Assembly: GCF_030272615.1 (NCBI RefSeq)
Contig: NC_081406.1
Span: 141,453,299-141,517,298 of the forward strand
Source: Cryptomeria japonica
Taxonomy: Eukaryota; Streptophyta; Pinopsida; Cupressales; Cupressaceae
Direction of reading: 5' to 3'
Length of the DNA stretch: 64,000 nucleotides
In this document: one piece after another, positions 35,800 to 46,720 of the stretch
Numbering within the stretch: position 1 is the stretch's first letter
Layout of the letters: each line of letters starts with the position of its first letter
Notes under the pieces: generated by a model
What the model was told of the DNA's origin: nothing
Databases searched by the model: none
Seen by the model: only the letters and a program-made list of their open reading frames with translations
Program-made: the position numbers and the translations under genes

Positions 35800-36752
35800 C
35801 TCAAGCCCCTTGAGTTGGGATGTCTACAAAGTGAGTTTTGATCTTCTCATTGGCTTCTAAGGTCATCCTTGTAGAATCTTATAAAGGTTGATTCTTCCAT
35901 TTGACTAGGTACTCCAAGTAAGTCTTCCTCCTTGTTTTCTTGCTAACCCTTTCATCCAAAATGCACTTAATATCAGGTTTGAGAGGGGAAGGAAGTCCTT
36001 CAAACATAGCTAGACTGGAAGAATCAAATGGACCTGCAACACAAACATCATCCACGGAACCTTTATATGCATATATATCAGATACATTGAATATAGGAGA
36101 TAAATCAACATCAGGGGGTAGATCTATCTTGTATGCATTTGTTCCACATCGTTTTAGGACCTTAAAAGGACCTATCTTTTTCATGAGTAGCTTGGTGTAC
36201 TTCTTCTTAGGGAGTCTTTCTTTTTTTAGTTGAATCATCACCATGTCTCCCACTTTAAACTGAACATCTCTCCTTGTGACATTTGTTGCTTGCTTATACT
36301 TTTCAGTGGTTTGTATCAATCTATCCCGAATTTGTTGATGTATGTCTCTCATCACTTTGGAAAAATCATCTGCTTGAGCACTCCTTCTTTCAATATTTTG
36401 CACTTCTCTAAGTTCAAGAACACCTCTAGGATGGGTTCCATATACAATTTGGAAAGGACTCAGTCCGGTACTTCTGTTCACAGAGTCATTAGATGAGAAT
36501 TCTACTTGTGGAAGAATAGTATCCCAAGTGACCCCATGGTCCTTAGTCAAACACCTCAACAAATTACCAAGGGATCTATTAATCACCTCTATCTATCCAT
36601 CAGATTGAGGGTGATAAGAAGAAGAGAAGGACAAATTTTTCCCTAACCTATGCCACAAAGTCGTCCAAAAATGTCCTACAAACTTAGGATCCCAGTCTAA
36701 GATAATGCTTAAAGGTAGCCCATGAAGTCTAACAACCTCCTTGAAGAACAAT
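35800..36752 (-). pseudogene. pol: Chromovirus E integrase with chromodomain
   Basis: Read leftward from 36752: integrase core VVRLHGLPLSIILDWDPKFV (second Asp region; DWD where DRD is usual), YHPQSDG*IEVINRSLG with TAG for Gln and the catalytic Glu, then FSSNDSVNRSTGLSPFQIVY, a GPY/F-like FKVGDMVMIQLKKERLPKKK and KIGPFKVLKRCGTNAYKIDL. It ends in a chromodomain: DIKCILDERV followed by YLEYLVKWKNQPL at about 35880-35905, a stop, then a short tail. Chromodomains tether integration to marked chromatin. Only the second half of integrase remains. Confidence 0.85.
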
Positions 36753-37001
36753 GTTTTTAGACTCCAAACACCTAAGACAACATCCTTGACATATTAACAT
36801 TGAAAATCCATATTCCAAGCCTTCATGGCCTAATAGACCTCTAGGTTTATATGCTCACCTAAGAGACTATTGACCATACAAATAGGCATTCAATTACATA
36901 AAGGGCAATCATTGATCCAACCCATTATTAAATCACAAATGAAACTGTAGACACCACCATGTGCTTGAAAATATATGTGTAATGGAATGTGCTCTGCACC
37001 A
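36753..37001 (-). repeat. Truncated 5' LTR of chromovirus fragment E
   Basis: The last 249 bp match the end of the LTR at 35528-35778. The inner part, primer site, gag, protease and RT were lost in one deletion whose edge is at about 36752. Confidence 0.8.
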
Positions 37002-38583
37002 GGTTTTCCCACCGAAAGCCAATTCAAATTCTAGGCGGTTAGGGTTTCTTCACCATCCTCGAGGCAAACCAAATCCAATCAAATCATGTCTAATCTGATC
37101 TTCTAGACTGCTAGTTGCACAACTCCTCCATTTACACACCTCCTAGATCACACCTTCCATCTTTGGCAATATGTTTTTTACCTTATCGGCTGGTCTCTTG
37201 GTAAAACACCAAGATTTGGTTCTACTATTTCCTTCATCTACCTCTATCTCCTTAATCACTCTTAGTTGGCTCATAGTTTTCCTCCAGACCTCGAGCCTCA
37301 AACCCCTACAACAGCTCTGCAACATGTCCCATTATTTGTGGGACCTTCCATTAATTTTGACCAACCCTGGAACTACCTTGTTAGTGTACATTCCATCTTT
37401 ATCCAAATGTAGGTTTGCCACCTTGACTCCAAGTGACATCCATGTCGACCAACTGCCAGCTTGGCTCTTCATGTTAGTCCAAATAGGATCACCAACCAAA
37501 CACTTCTACCCATTCTCTTCTCTACCAGTATACAAACCCTCTTGGTATCTCACACTCTACTGGTTAACTCATCATGTCTTCTCTCTGCTGAACAATTGGT
37601 CGAAGACCTTGACTGATCGTTAGACATGTCTCTCTTGACCATGCTCATTCCCACAAGATGGGAAGACATCTGCATCTGCACCTTTCACATAATACTGGTG
37701 GACTTACATACTGGTAAACCTTCTTGATGACACTCTGTCATCAACCTTCACCAGACACCATCTTCAATCACGCCACTTCCTCTGTTTTCATATGCTCCTC
37801 CTTGCCTTCTCCTTGTTCAGCTAGGACCATATCACAACTAGTTTGTCAAGATGAAAAACACATCACATTCCTTTTATACTGGCATTTCAACATGCCTTTA
37901 CCTCTTCTGTCTTATCTCAAAGAATCATGGTGCACACCATGCATACCTGGAGATAAGTTCCACTTATTGGTGGAGTGGCATCTTGCCTTCTGCATCCGAT
38001 AGTGTTCTCATTTGACTTCCCTATTTGTGCAACATTTCTTCAAGTAGGCACATGTGATCCAATGTGCACACATTCACTGTCATTCATCTCTTCATATGAT
38101 GATTGCATCTTCATCAGGTGGGAGTCTTGTTGTCTTGCAACCTTAAAATAGTATACCTGTTCATTCTTCTCCTCCAGTGTTGATGCGATTTAGGTAACAT
38201 TTTGCCTCTTCAGCACAAAGAACCACTCAAACACCTTGATCATCCTGCTTGTACACTAGTCATGACCTTTGCAGGCTGACAACCACTCAGTTGATTTGAC
38301 TTCTCCATGTCAACACATCACTTACCAGTTGACATCTTTTCCTTACCAGTGATATAGTGTATCATTATTGATCACCGTACCATCTCATCTACACAAGTCA
38401 GGCACTAACCCGTGTACCGGTGACTCTCAGGTTCATCTTCCTTACCTTACCAGGGTTCTACAACACAAGGTGATATCCAAGATATATCAACCTATACTCC
38501 TTCTTAAAAGTGTTGCACATACTTCTCTCATGCCGGTAGGTACTCCTATACCAGTTGACATCAATGACAACACAATGCCAACA
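37002..38583 (-). other. Remaining part of the B 3' LTR, no gene
   Basis: This stretch continues the LTR after E and aligns with 56985-58558 throughout. Open frames in it are chance; the antisense copies are not conserved between the two LTRs. Confidence 0.75.
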
Positions 38584-39818
38584 ATCTCCCCCTTTGTCAT
38601 TGATTTCAACTCTTGTAGTATCTGGCATTCTACATAATCCTTCTCCCCCTTACTGTGATCCATGGATTCTCACACATGTAGTATGTAGTATACTATAGTC
38701 ATTCTTCTCCCCCTTTTACAACAATGACAAAGGGCAGTGTTAGGAGATCATTCCTCCATGTATTTACCGGTCACTGACAGAATTCTTCCTCCCCTTTTTA
38801 TTTATCGATTGTTCCTCAAGTCATATTTTGATACCAATTGTTACATTTTGTTACATTTTCTAAAGTGACAGCACTTGAGATGGAGGATTCAACCATCAAC
38901 TGACACCAATTGAGTATGTAAAATCTGTACCATTTGTCAAAACACTCAATTTCAGAGGGATGTGTTAGTGAACACTACTCACCTCTCGGTCAACCTGCAT
39001 CACCTCCTATTTGATCCAAATTTATTTAGGAATAAAATGTGATCATACTACCAATACAACCAACCAGAGGATAGGTAGATATCCCTTACAATAAAATTCT
39101 TCTAGGGATTCCTATTGCAATTTTCATCATCTACAGTTTGAGCAGTCAGTATCCTTATTAGTTCAAGCATGTCATCTCTGCATCATGAGCACTTGAACTC
39201 CCCCTAAGCTACACATCTTAGGTTCTCATTGTTAGTTAGTTCTAATACTGGGACTCCAATCTTCATAATATACCGGTTGAGTTGTGCATATATGATCATC
39301 TGATGATTCTTCATTTCCATTGTATCCACCACAGCTTATGACGTGATCTTTAATTCACACAATGCCATACAATGACATCATCATGCCATAAAATAAACTG
39401 GTTAGCCCAAAGATATGCAAACCTACATGATCAGCAACTGAGGCCACTCATGTCATTCAGGTCTTCATCAACACCACCTGAGACAAAGCTTCACTCCATG
39501 CTACCAAGGCTATTGCAATGATCTCCAACCCCATTGTCTTACATAACCTGCAAGTACCTGTTAGCAGTCATACTGGTAACAATCTGTACATACCAGTTTC
39601 CTGTACTGGTTCATTATCACTACCAAAGCACCTTCATGTGACTCCCGACATCTTGTGTCACCATGTATCTGATTCCAATTTTTATCTTGTCATGCACAGA
39701 CACATCAGTAGTGATCCAGCATTCATCTATAGGTGTGTAGTCAAGCAAGCCTCTACACATACTTATCTTTTCATTCTCATTCTTCATACCGGTAACAACA
39801 TGTCCTTTCATGTTTCCT
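38584..39818 (-). other. 3' interior of Copia B with repeated polypurine tracts
   Basis: On the plus strand C-rich complements of purine tracts occur at 38584 (ATCTCCCCCTTTG), 38643 (CTCCCCCTT), 38706 (CTCCCCCTTTT) and about 38790 (CCTCCCCTTT). The first abuts the LTR. The rest, to 39818, holds no recognisable pol segment; one minus-strand frame of 63 codons at 39620-39811 has no known motif. The spacing and form of the tracts match those of A and N. Confidence 0.7.
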
Positions 39819-41874
39819 TCATCACTAGCATTTCAGTGATTTTCATGTTGAGACTATTGTGGATGCTTTATTTTTATGCATTATGGATTTAGAACTTGTA
39901 TGATTCCATGATTTGGATAACATTGATGTATATTGATGCTTAATTTCTATGCATTATAGGTATAGAACTCTATATGATTCTAGAATAAGATAACTTTGGG
40001 ATGATGTATGTCATTATTGGAGTTGCAGGACTTTACTATGATGATAGAATTAGGATGCATGTCTTCTGTATGGATCAAAATTATGAGGATTGTGATAATT
40101 ACTTATGTGGATTTATTTGGATATAAGATATATTGATATTTTTTAATGTCAATTATATGTAGAGTGTTTGATGTGTATTCTTATTCATGTGTTTAATATT
40201 TTATGAGGTTATTTGGAATTACTAATGTGTAATTGAGTTGTGCAGGAAAAATATCCATGTGACCATGGAAATACTATGGAGAACCAAACCTAGACCTATG
40301 TACGTTCGTAAAACCAAGGGTTGTCTATTTGGAGAGACAACACCCCGTATGTATCGTATTTTATTTGTGAAAGTAAATGTTGCATGTGTGTTAAATTGAA
40401 TTATTAATTTATGTAGATCCAACAAAAGACAAATTTCATGTGTAATTTTGTAATGTATTTTATTGTGTAACTTGACACATGAGTTGATTTATGTCTTGAT
40501 TTTTGACTTGTCTCTTAGAGGGAGTTGTTTCAACCATATCCTTTTCAAACATTTGAATGTGGTTCTAAATTTTCCTTGAGTAAAGAGTCTTTGGAGTGGT
40601 CAACTTAGGTTTGACCCGAAAGTTAACTTTAGATGGGTTTATAAGGGGTCAAATGGACTCCTAGGGGTAGTTTAGAGGTTCCTAAAGTCCATAAGGTATA
40701 CCTATAGGTTAGGAGTATTTTTAGGCATGTGACTACTTCCATGTGACTGTTTAGTCACCTCAAAAAGTGGGTTTCCTAAGGTGAGCGAAAATTCAATTTA
40801 GAAGGTGCCATCTAGGTTAGATAACCTTCCCTTTTGATGTGAGATCATTTTTCCCACTTTCTCTTACTTTTTCCTTTTTCAGTTTTAGAAACCTGTGAGA
40901 ACTCTCACTAGAGTCTTTTTAGGCAAGAATGAGAGACTTTGTGGGTAATCACGCACTCTCCATTTTTAGGGATCATGCAATTTTGAAAAGAATAGTTTTG
41001 AGATAGAATTTTGGCGAAGTGTAGAAAGAAGAATTGTGGAATTGGGCTGCTCATCCTCAAACTAGTTCTAGCAAACCTTTGGGCAGATTGAAGGTTGGTT
41101 CATCTTCTCCTTTTGTTTCTTTTTACATTGCATGTTTATGTTGGAAAGATTGCTTATATGTAAAAGTTGGTTTCTTGTATTTTCCTTTGTGAAAATTATT
41201 ATGTGACCTATCTATTACTTCTTTTATGCATTTTCTTGTGATTTGGGAGTAACCAAGGCCTTCTACTCTTGAGAGAGTAGGATGGTCTTGTGGGTGGTAG
41301 GAGTTTGACAACCCTCAAGTGAGAGGCTCTCATTATGAGAGTGATCTCAAGGGGTGTATATGTGACCCTTGCTGCATGGCCCGGTTTATGCATTTGGGGG
41401 TCATAAGGAGAGAAAGTATGGCATGAATGCCTTGGGAGGGCATAAGGATGTGGGGTTAATGAACTTATGATATATCTTTGTTGCCATGAGATGGCTTTGT
41501 GATCTACCATTCTTGTAGTCTCCTCAGGGTATTTGGTCCACTACCACCCATGTAAAAACATCACATTTTGTGATGAAGTGTAGCCTTGGTTGGGAAAGTG
41601 TTTGTTGTATGTTTTTCCCTTGCTTGTTGTGTTTGCCTATGTGTAACCTGTCTAGCGCTTGGTTCTCCAAGCTCGGGGGTGGCTTCTAGAAAGCATAGGC
41701 TGGGAGGTGAGCTCTCCATGGTCATAGCCTCATGATTTATTTGCAGGTTGCTTGGAAAGAAAAGAAAAAGACAAGGTAGGAGTTGCTGGATTTACTTGAT
41801 TTGCAGAAAAAGATTAGGGAATGGGATATTTTATATTTTAGTTGCAGCAATGTAAAAGGAAATCTATATGTTGT

Positions 41875-43233
41875 TGTAGCTAGGAAATCAGAAATCATCA
41901 AAGCAACTCAATGTTAGCCTAGTTCAATCACGAAAACTCAATTGCAATGACCAATCCTAATTACATTCAATGAAAACATGAAGACAAGACATTCAAAATG
42001 AAATCTAAGCAAACCAAATGTAGATGTCTCCTTCATGTGGCTCCATTGTCCTTCTTTCTCCTTCAAATTGCTTTGTTTTGTGGATCTCACCTTAAAGTGC
42101 ATAAACCTAATGTGAAATCAAGATTGACAAGACAAGACGACAGCATAAGGGTACTAGAAGCGTGATTGATTCAACAAAGTGATTCGAAAAAGTGATTCTA
42201 AAAAGTGATTAGTTGGGATTGAAGAAATTCATCCAATTTATAGACAAATTGGAGAGATGACAAGATTAGCATGAAGAGATTCAAATGGAAATTGCAAATC
42301 AAGAATGACAAATATGAGAAATTATGACAAATTTGCACTTTCTATGCAAGATTGATTGATTGATAATTATGACAAAATTATGACAAATTTCTATGTCAAA
42401 ATTGATTGATTGTCAATTATGACAAATTATGACAAATTGAAATGTCATTCCCATGAAATTAGGAGAAAAATAGGAGGAAATTGAATTAGAAATTAGGAAA
42501 ATTAGAAAATTGGAAAATAGGAATTTATTGAATTAAGTGAATTAATTAAAAAAATTTCATTTATTAATTAATTCACAAAGAGGGATGAACTAGTTAGCCA
42601 ATTAAATAAACATTTAATTGTGACAAGAAGACTTAGGATAAATAAATAAATTATTTAACCTAGAGGAAGAAATGACCAACAAGGTTAAATGAATAAATCA
42701 TGAAACCCTAGAAGATGAATTAGAAAATGCAAGAATATCAATAGGTCTTGATGAAAGATAATTAATGTCGATTCGATTTGATCATGATTCTAACTTGGTA
42801 AATGACCAATGTTGATAAGTGATTTGATTAATAAATGCGCCAATTGACGAGGAACAATGACAAATCGATCGCAAGATGACAAGATTGATAACGACAACGA
42901 TCGATGACAAATCGATCATAAGATGACAAGATTGATAAGAGGACAAAACCCTAATTAGGATTCACGATGTCCAAAATGATGACAAATGAATATGCACATT
43001 GATGTGACTGGATAAGATTGACCAAAATCATGACAAATATTGTTATCGACAAGACCAAAATCGAAAGCAAGACAAATGAAGAATGCAGAAGAAAGACTCG
43101 ATGCTCGCAAATGATAAAGACCAAGTGCGAATCATAGGACAAATGTTAATGCGACGCAAAAACCCTAAAATAAGGCAATGCGCAAATGTTAAAGTACGAC
43201 TCCGCAAGCATTGACCATTTTTAGACATCTACA
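41875..43233 (-). mobile_element. 1.36 kb solo LTR in the G 5' LTR
   Basis: GTTGT flanks it (41870-41874 and 43234-43238), and the empty site is visible in the G 3' LTR near 52204. Read on the minus strand it begins TGTAGATGTCTAAAAATGG and ends CTAGCTACA. Start and length resemble the 1.35 kb LTR of Tat element H, which begins TGTAGACACCTAAAAATG, so it probably comes from a related Tat-type element. It is rich in ATGACAAAT repeats (42290-43080). Confidence 0.88.
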
Positions 43234-44064
43234 GTTGTATTTATTTGAAAAAGAAATGTATTCATTTTGTTTAAAGTCCTCATTTAATAGAAATGAGAGA
43301 CTAGATGGGTATCTCACCCATTTGTAATGTTGACTATATTGTATTTTAAATATGCTTTAAAGAAATGCATTATTTTTATTAAGCTATTACTGCAAAAATG
43401 AAATGTTTATTTTTGGATTAAGTTCCTATAGTTATTGAAATAATATTTATTGTATGCATGTTATTTCTGAAAATAAAAGTTCAGTTTATTTCCTTATGCA
43501 TATTGAAATAATGGAAATGAGTAAAGTAGTAAGCTTGCATGTTAGTAAGAGAAAATTAAGCATTTAGTCCTAAGCATTTATTCCCAAATACATATCATGG
43601 TTTAATAGATTTAACATGCCTATCTCTAAGGTTAATTTAAATAATTCTAGATTAATGAAGTTGTTGAATATAGTATATTAAATTATATCATTTTCCCTTT
43701 TATTTATCGCAGAAAATAAATCTAAAATTAGCAGTCTATCTCTAAAGTTAGCATCTGGATTGTCAATAGAAAAAAGAAATGCTTTATTTAAATCTGTGAA
43801 TTTTGAAAACCTGTTTTATGTGATTTTACGAAAAAAAAAAAATATAAACAGATTGTTTAAAGTAAATAAAAGAAATTTTGCCTCTATTTCCATGTTGTCC
43901 ATACTTTGTTAATTTTTGTATAATTTTAGAAAGTAAAGAAAATAAATTCATATTTAGTTAAATTTGAAACTAAATCTATCCCTAACTTTATCATATATAT
44001 ACATATACATATATTTATATATATTAAAAATACATATATAAAATAAAATAAAATAAAAATTAAA

Positions 44065-44397
44065 CAACGCATTGGGCGGGCCGGCCATGCTGTGGGCGGC
44101 AACCCCCAGCAGCGGCCGCAAACCATAGCAATGAAGGCTTCGGCCCTCCCCTGTGGGCGGCGCCCCTCAGCGGTGGCGACAGCCGTGCTGCGAACCGTGT
44201 CCCACAGCGGCAGCCAAGGCCACCACTGTGGGTCATGACCCACAGGCACGGTTGCGGTTGTCCCTGCAGGGAACCCCCCATGACATCCCCTCACCGCACC
44301 TCCATTAAACCCTACGGCCGCTCTATACCCCTCTGCCCAGTCTCCCACTTCGGCCCTGCACAAAAACGTAAAACCCTAACTCGGTTCGGGTTAGGGT
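44065..44397 (+). repeat. GC-rich island and hairpin of the G 5' LTR
   Basis: An island dense in CG and GGCC/GCCGC words lies in AT-rich LTR DNA just after an (AT)n/TATA-like tract. It is followed by the inverted repeat ACCCTAACTCG-GTT-CGGGTTAGGGT at 44373-44397 (one T-G pair). AAACCCTAA at 44371 also matches the plant telo-box word. Confidence 0.8.
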
Positions 44398-45222
44398 AGT
44401 TTTGAAGTGGTAAAGGAAAAAAATGTAAATTGCAAGGGTATTTTATAACATTTTTAATTAGGTTACATGGATACTTTTTTAATAATGTTTGTTTAGAAAA
44501 TAAATATCCTCATGTATAAATATATATGTGTTTAAAGAATATATATATATATATATAGTTTAAAATATGAATGTATAAAATTAACTTGAGTTTAATTATT
44601 TTATTTAACCATTCATATTTTATATATATGTTATATAAACATTTAAATATGATGTTTTAAATTTTAAATTATTTTGGAGTTTAATCTTTTAGGAAGTTTA
44701 TAATGACTTCGTAAGTTATTTTGGCCATAGGGGATTATTTTTTAGTTCACCTAAATTTAGGCTTGTCGAGAATAAACTTTATAGGGCAAATTTTATTATG
44801 GATTTATTTAGCCCTTTAGTCAAATTTTAGACACATTATAATTAATGTTAAAATAATTCATGGGATTTAAAAAATCCAATTGCCAGAGTTAATTTAATTA
44901 ATTCCTACTATAATTAAAAAGATTAATTAAGAGTAATAATATCTCTTGTCAATTAATTTAGGGGTTTTTGCTTAAATGAATTTATTATTTATTAATCGAT
45001 GAGATAATAATAAATTCTTTGGAGAGTTAATTTTCCGCATGTAATTTAAATTATCCTGCTTACTTAATATAGTTGTTTAAATTAACTTTAGTTGAAGAAG
45101 AATTCAAATGTAGTTAAGACAAGACTTGATACTACGTTATTTTAATAAACTTACCTTCTTTAGGTTATGTTTTAAAAAAAGAAAATTATTCCATTTGTGC
45201 CCAAAAGTTTGGGCATGACATT

Positions 45223-45235
45223 TTGGTATCAGAGC
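45223..45235 (+). other. Primer-binding site of Gypsy G (tRNA-iMet)
   Basis: TTGGTATCAGAGC lies two bases after the 5' LTR end and is an exact match to the initiator tRNA-Met complement. Confidence 0.92.
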
Positions 45236-45397
45236 AAGGTTTCCAACACTAGGATCCTTTCTTCATTACGTTTCGCTTTAATTATTTAATTAATTATATT
45301 ATATTGATTTTTATGATATTTAATTTTAATTAATTAATTAAATATTTCTCCAAAAAAAAAAATATTTAATTCATTGTATTTTATTTTCTCTTAAAGG

Positions 45398-46720
45398 ATG
45401 CCTCCGACTACGCAACAAGCTCGCAAACGTGGTAGAGGTCCTAGGCGTGTACGCATGGCATGCGAAGAGGTCGATAGGGAGGAATCAATTTTGGAAAGGA
45501 ACCCAGAGGCTCCTCCCGAACAACCGGTTGACCCAAACCGAGACATCTTATTAGCACTCCAGAACCTGATTGGTATAGTCCAGGATAGGCTTCCAGCAGG
45601 GGATCATCATGTTGAAAACCAAAACTCAGGGAGCCATAGATCGGCAGATAGGGAACGGAGTAGGAGTCCACCTCCTAATCTCGTAGAGAGTCAGGCTTGG
45701 CATGAGCCCGAGTCTGTTCACCTACCAGGACCACCTCTAGTAGCAGAGCTAGTGTATCATGAGAGATCACATCGGGATCCAGGGGATCTAATCAGAGAGG
45801 TTATGCGCCTCCAGCCACCATCTTTTGGGGGATCTACCGAAGGGTAGAAGCTAAGGCTTGGATTTTGAGCCTGGATAGGTGCTTTGCATTGCGCTCTTAC
45901 AAGAGCAATCTAAAGGCACATGTAGAAGTCCACCTATTGAGAGGAATGGCCTCCACATGGTGGAGATAGGAGAAATACAAGTGTGGTTTAGTTGCAGATG
46001 CCCTCACATGGGAGATTTTTATAGAGAGGTTCAAGGAGAGGTACTTGTCAGAGCATTACAGATAGCGTCAGATAGATGAGTTCCATGACCTCCAGCAGAA
46101 GGGTCTCTCAATGACCCAGTAAGAGAGCAAGTTCTTCGAGCTCTTGCCATACGTGGACTACCTGAAAGACGAAAAGCTTCTCGTCAACCATTTTATTGGA
46201 GGGCTGAATGTCAACAAAGTAGGACCAGTGAGGATGTCCACTCCAGGGAGCCTTCAGGTTTCCATGGAGAAGGCCTTAATAGTAGAGGAGATTCAGGTCA
46301 GGCCACAAGATACAAGGGATCGGTTCCAGAACTGAAACCCTATACCCCAGACATACAGGTTTCAGAAACCCCATTGGAAGGGTAATAACAAACACACATT
46401 GGGGTTCTCCAAATCCCCTCTTCCGCAGAAATCACAGCAGAACCAGAGGCAGAGGCATCCGTAGAGTCAGCAAGGTGCAAAGCCCAAGAAGTGGCAGTCT
46501 CAAGGTCAGAGGCGAGGTCAGCGATCCCAGGTTCCTTACACACCTCCGGCAAGGACTCAGCAGTCCTCCAGGGGTGGGTACAGTGGTTCTAGCCTTTCTC
46601 TAGGCCTCAAGGCGTTCAGTTTCAAGCACGCAGTGCTTGTTTCACATGTGGAGCCATGGGGCACATGGCAAGAGAGTGTCCTCAGGGTCAGATGGCAAAG
46701 AATCAGAGGATGGAAGCATC
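45398..46720 (+). pseudogene. gag: Gypsy G gag
   Basis: The ATG at 45398 opens an Arg/Glu/Pro-rich N-terminus (MPPTTQQARKRGRG). The Retrotrans_gag domain is cut by a frameshift near 45843, after which AKAWILSLDRCF and HVEVHLLRGMASTWWR follow, with TAG for Gln at about 45966 and 46065. KFFELLPYVDYLKDEKLLV continues to about 46335. A second shift precedes the zinc knuckle CFTCGAMGHMARECPQG (46638-46680), which lies in the pol frame. This capsid/nucleocapsid protein would package G RNA. Confidence 0.86.

Larger units (their letters stand above)
34300..37001 (-). mobile_element. Deleted chromovirus (Gypsy) fragment E
   Basis: GGTTT lies on both sides (34295-34299, 37002-37006). The ends TGATGCAGAG and CTCTGCACCA are near inverted copies. 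A full LTR (34300-35778) and a truncated LTR (36753-37001) flank a pol remnant of integrase and chromodomain. Gag, PR and RT are missing and the inner edge of the 5' LTR is deleted too, so a large internal deletion took place after insertion into the LTR of B. Confidence 0.85.
33396..38583 (-). repeat. 3' LTR of Copia B, split by fragment E
   Basis: Plus-strand edges are TGTTAGACACAATGC (33396) and ATGCCAACA (38583). Without the 2.7 kb insertion the LTR is about 2.48 kb. It pairs with 56237-58558, which lacks roughly 150 bp near 56535. Related to, but distinct from, the LTRs of A. Confidence 0.88.
39819..45220 (+). repeat. 5' LTR of Gypsy G (contains a solo LTR)
   Basis: From TCATCACTAGCATTTCAG to GGGCATGACA. 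Minus the insertion at 41875-43233 it is about 4.04 kb and closely matches 50159-54168. It contains an AT-rich TATA-like tract near 43990-44045, a GC-rich island (44065-44355) and a hairpin (44373-44397). No gene is seen; long open frames through the island are compositional. Confidence 0.9.

Noticed and set aside
34300-37001. DNA transposon, because the ends form a 10-bp near-inverted repeat
   Set aside because: Inside are two direct LTR copies and a chromovirus integrase with chromodomain; the TG...CA ends are those of LTRs.
44060-44363. Open frames of 73-147 codons through the GC islands (also 15201-15579 and 52895-53338)
   Set aside because: They exist in several frames at once because the island is poor in stop codons, and the hairpin repeats explain the protein repeats. 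They are not conserved as protein between the LTR copies.
44371-44397. Interstitial telomere repeat (CCCTAA/TTAGGG words)
   Set aside because: Only one word on each arm of a hairpin inside an LTR, with no tandem CCCTAAA array.
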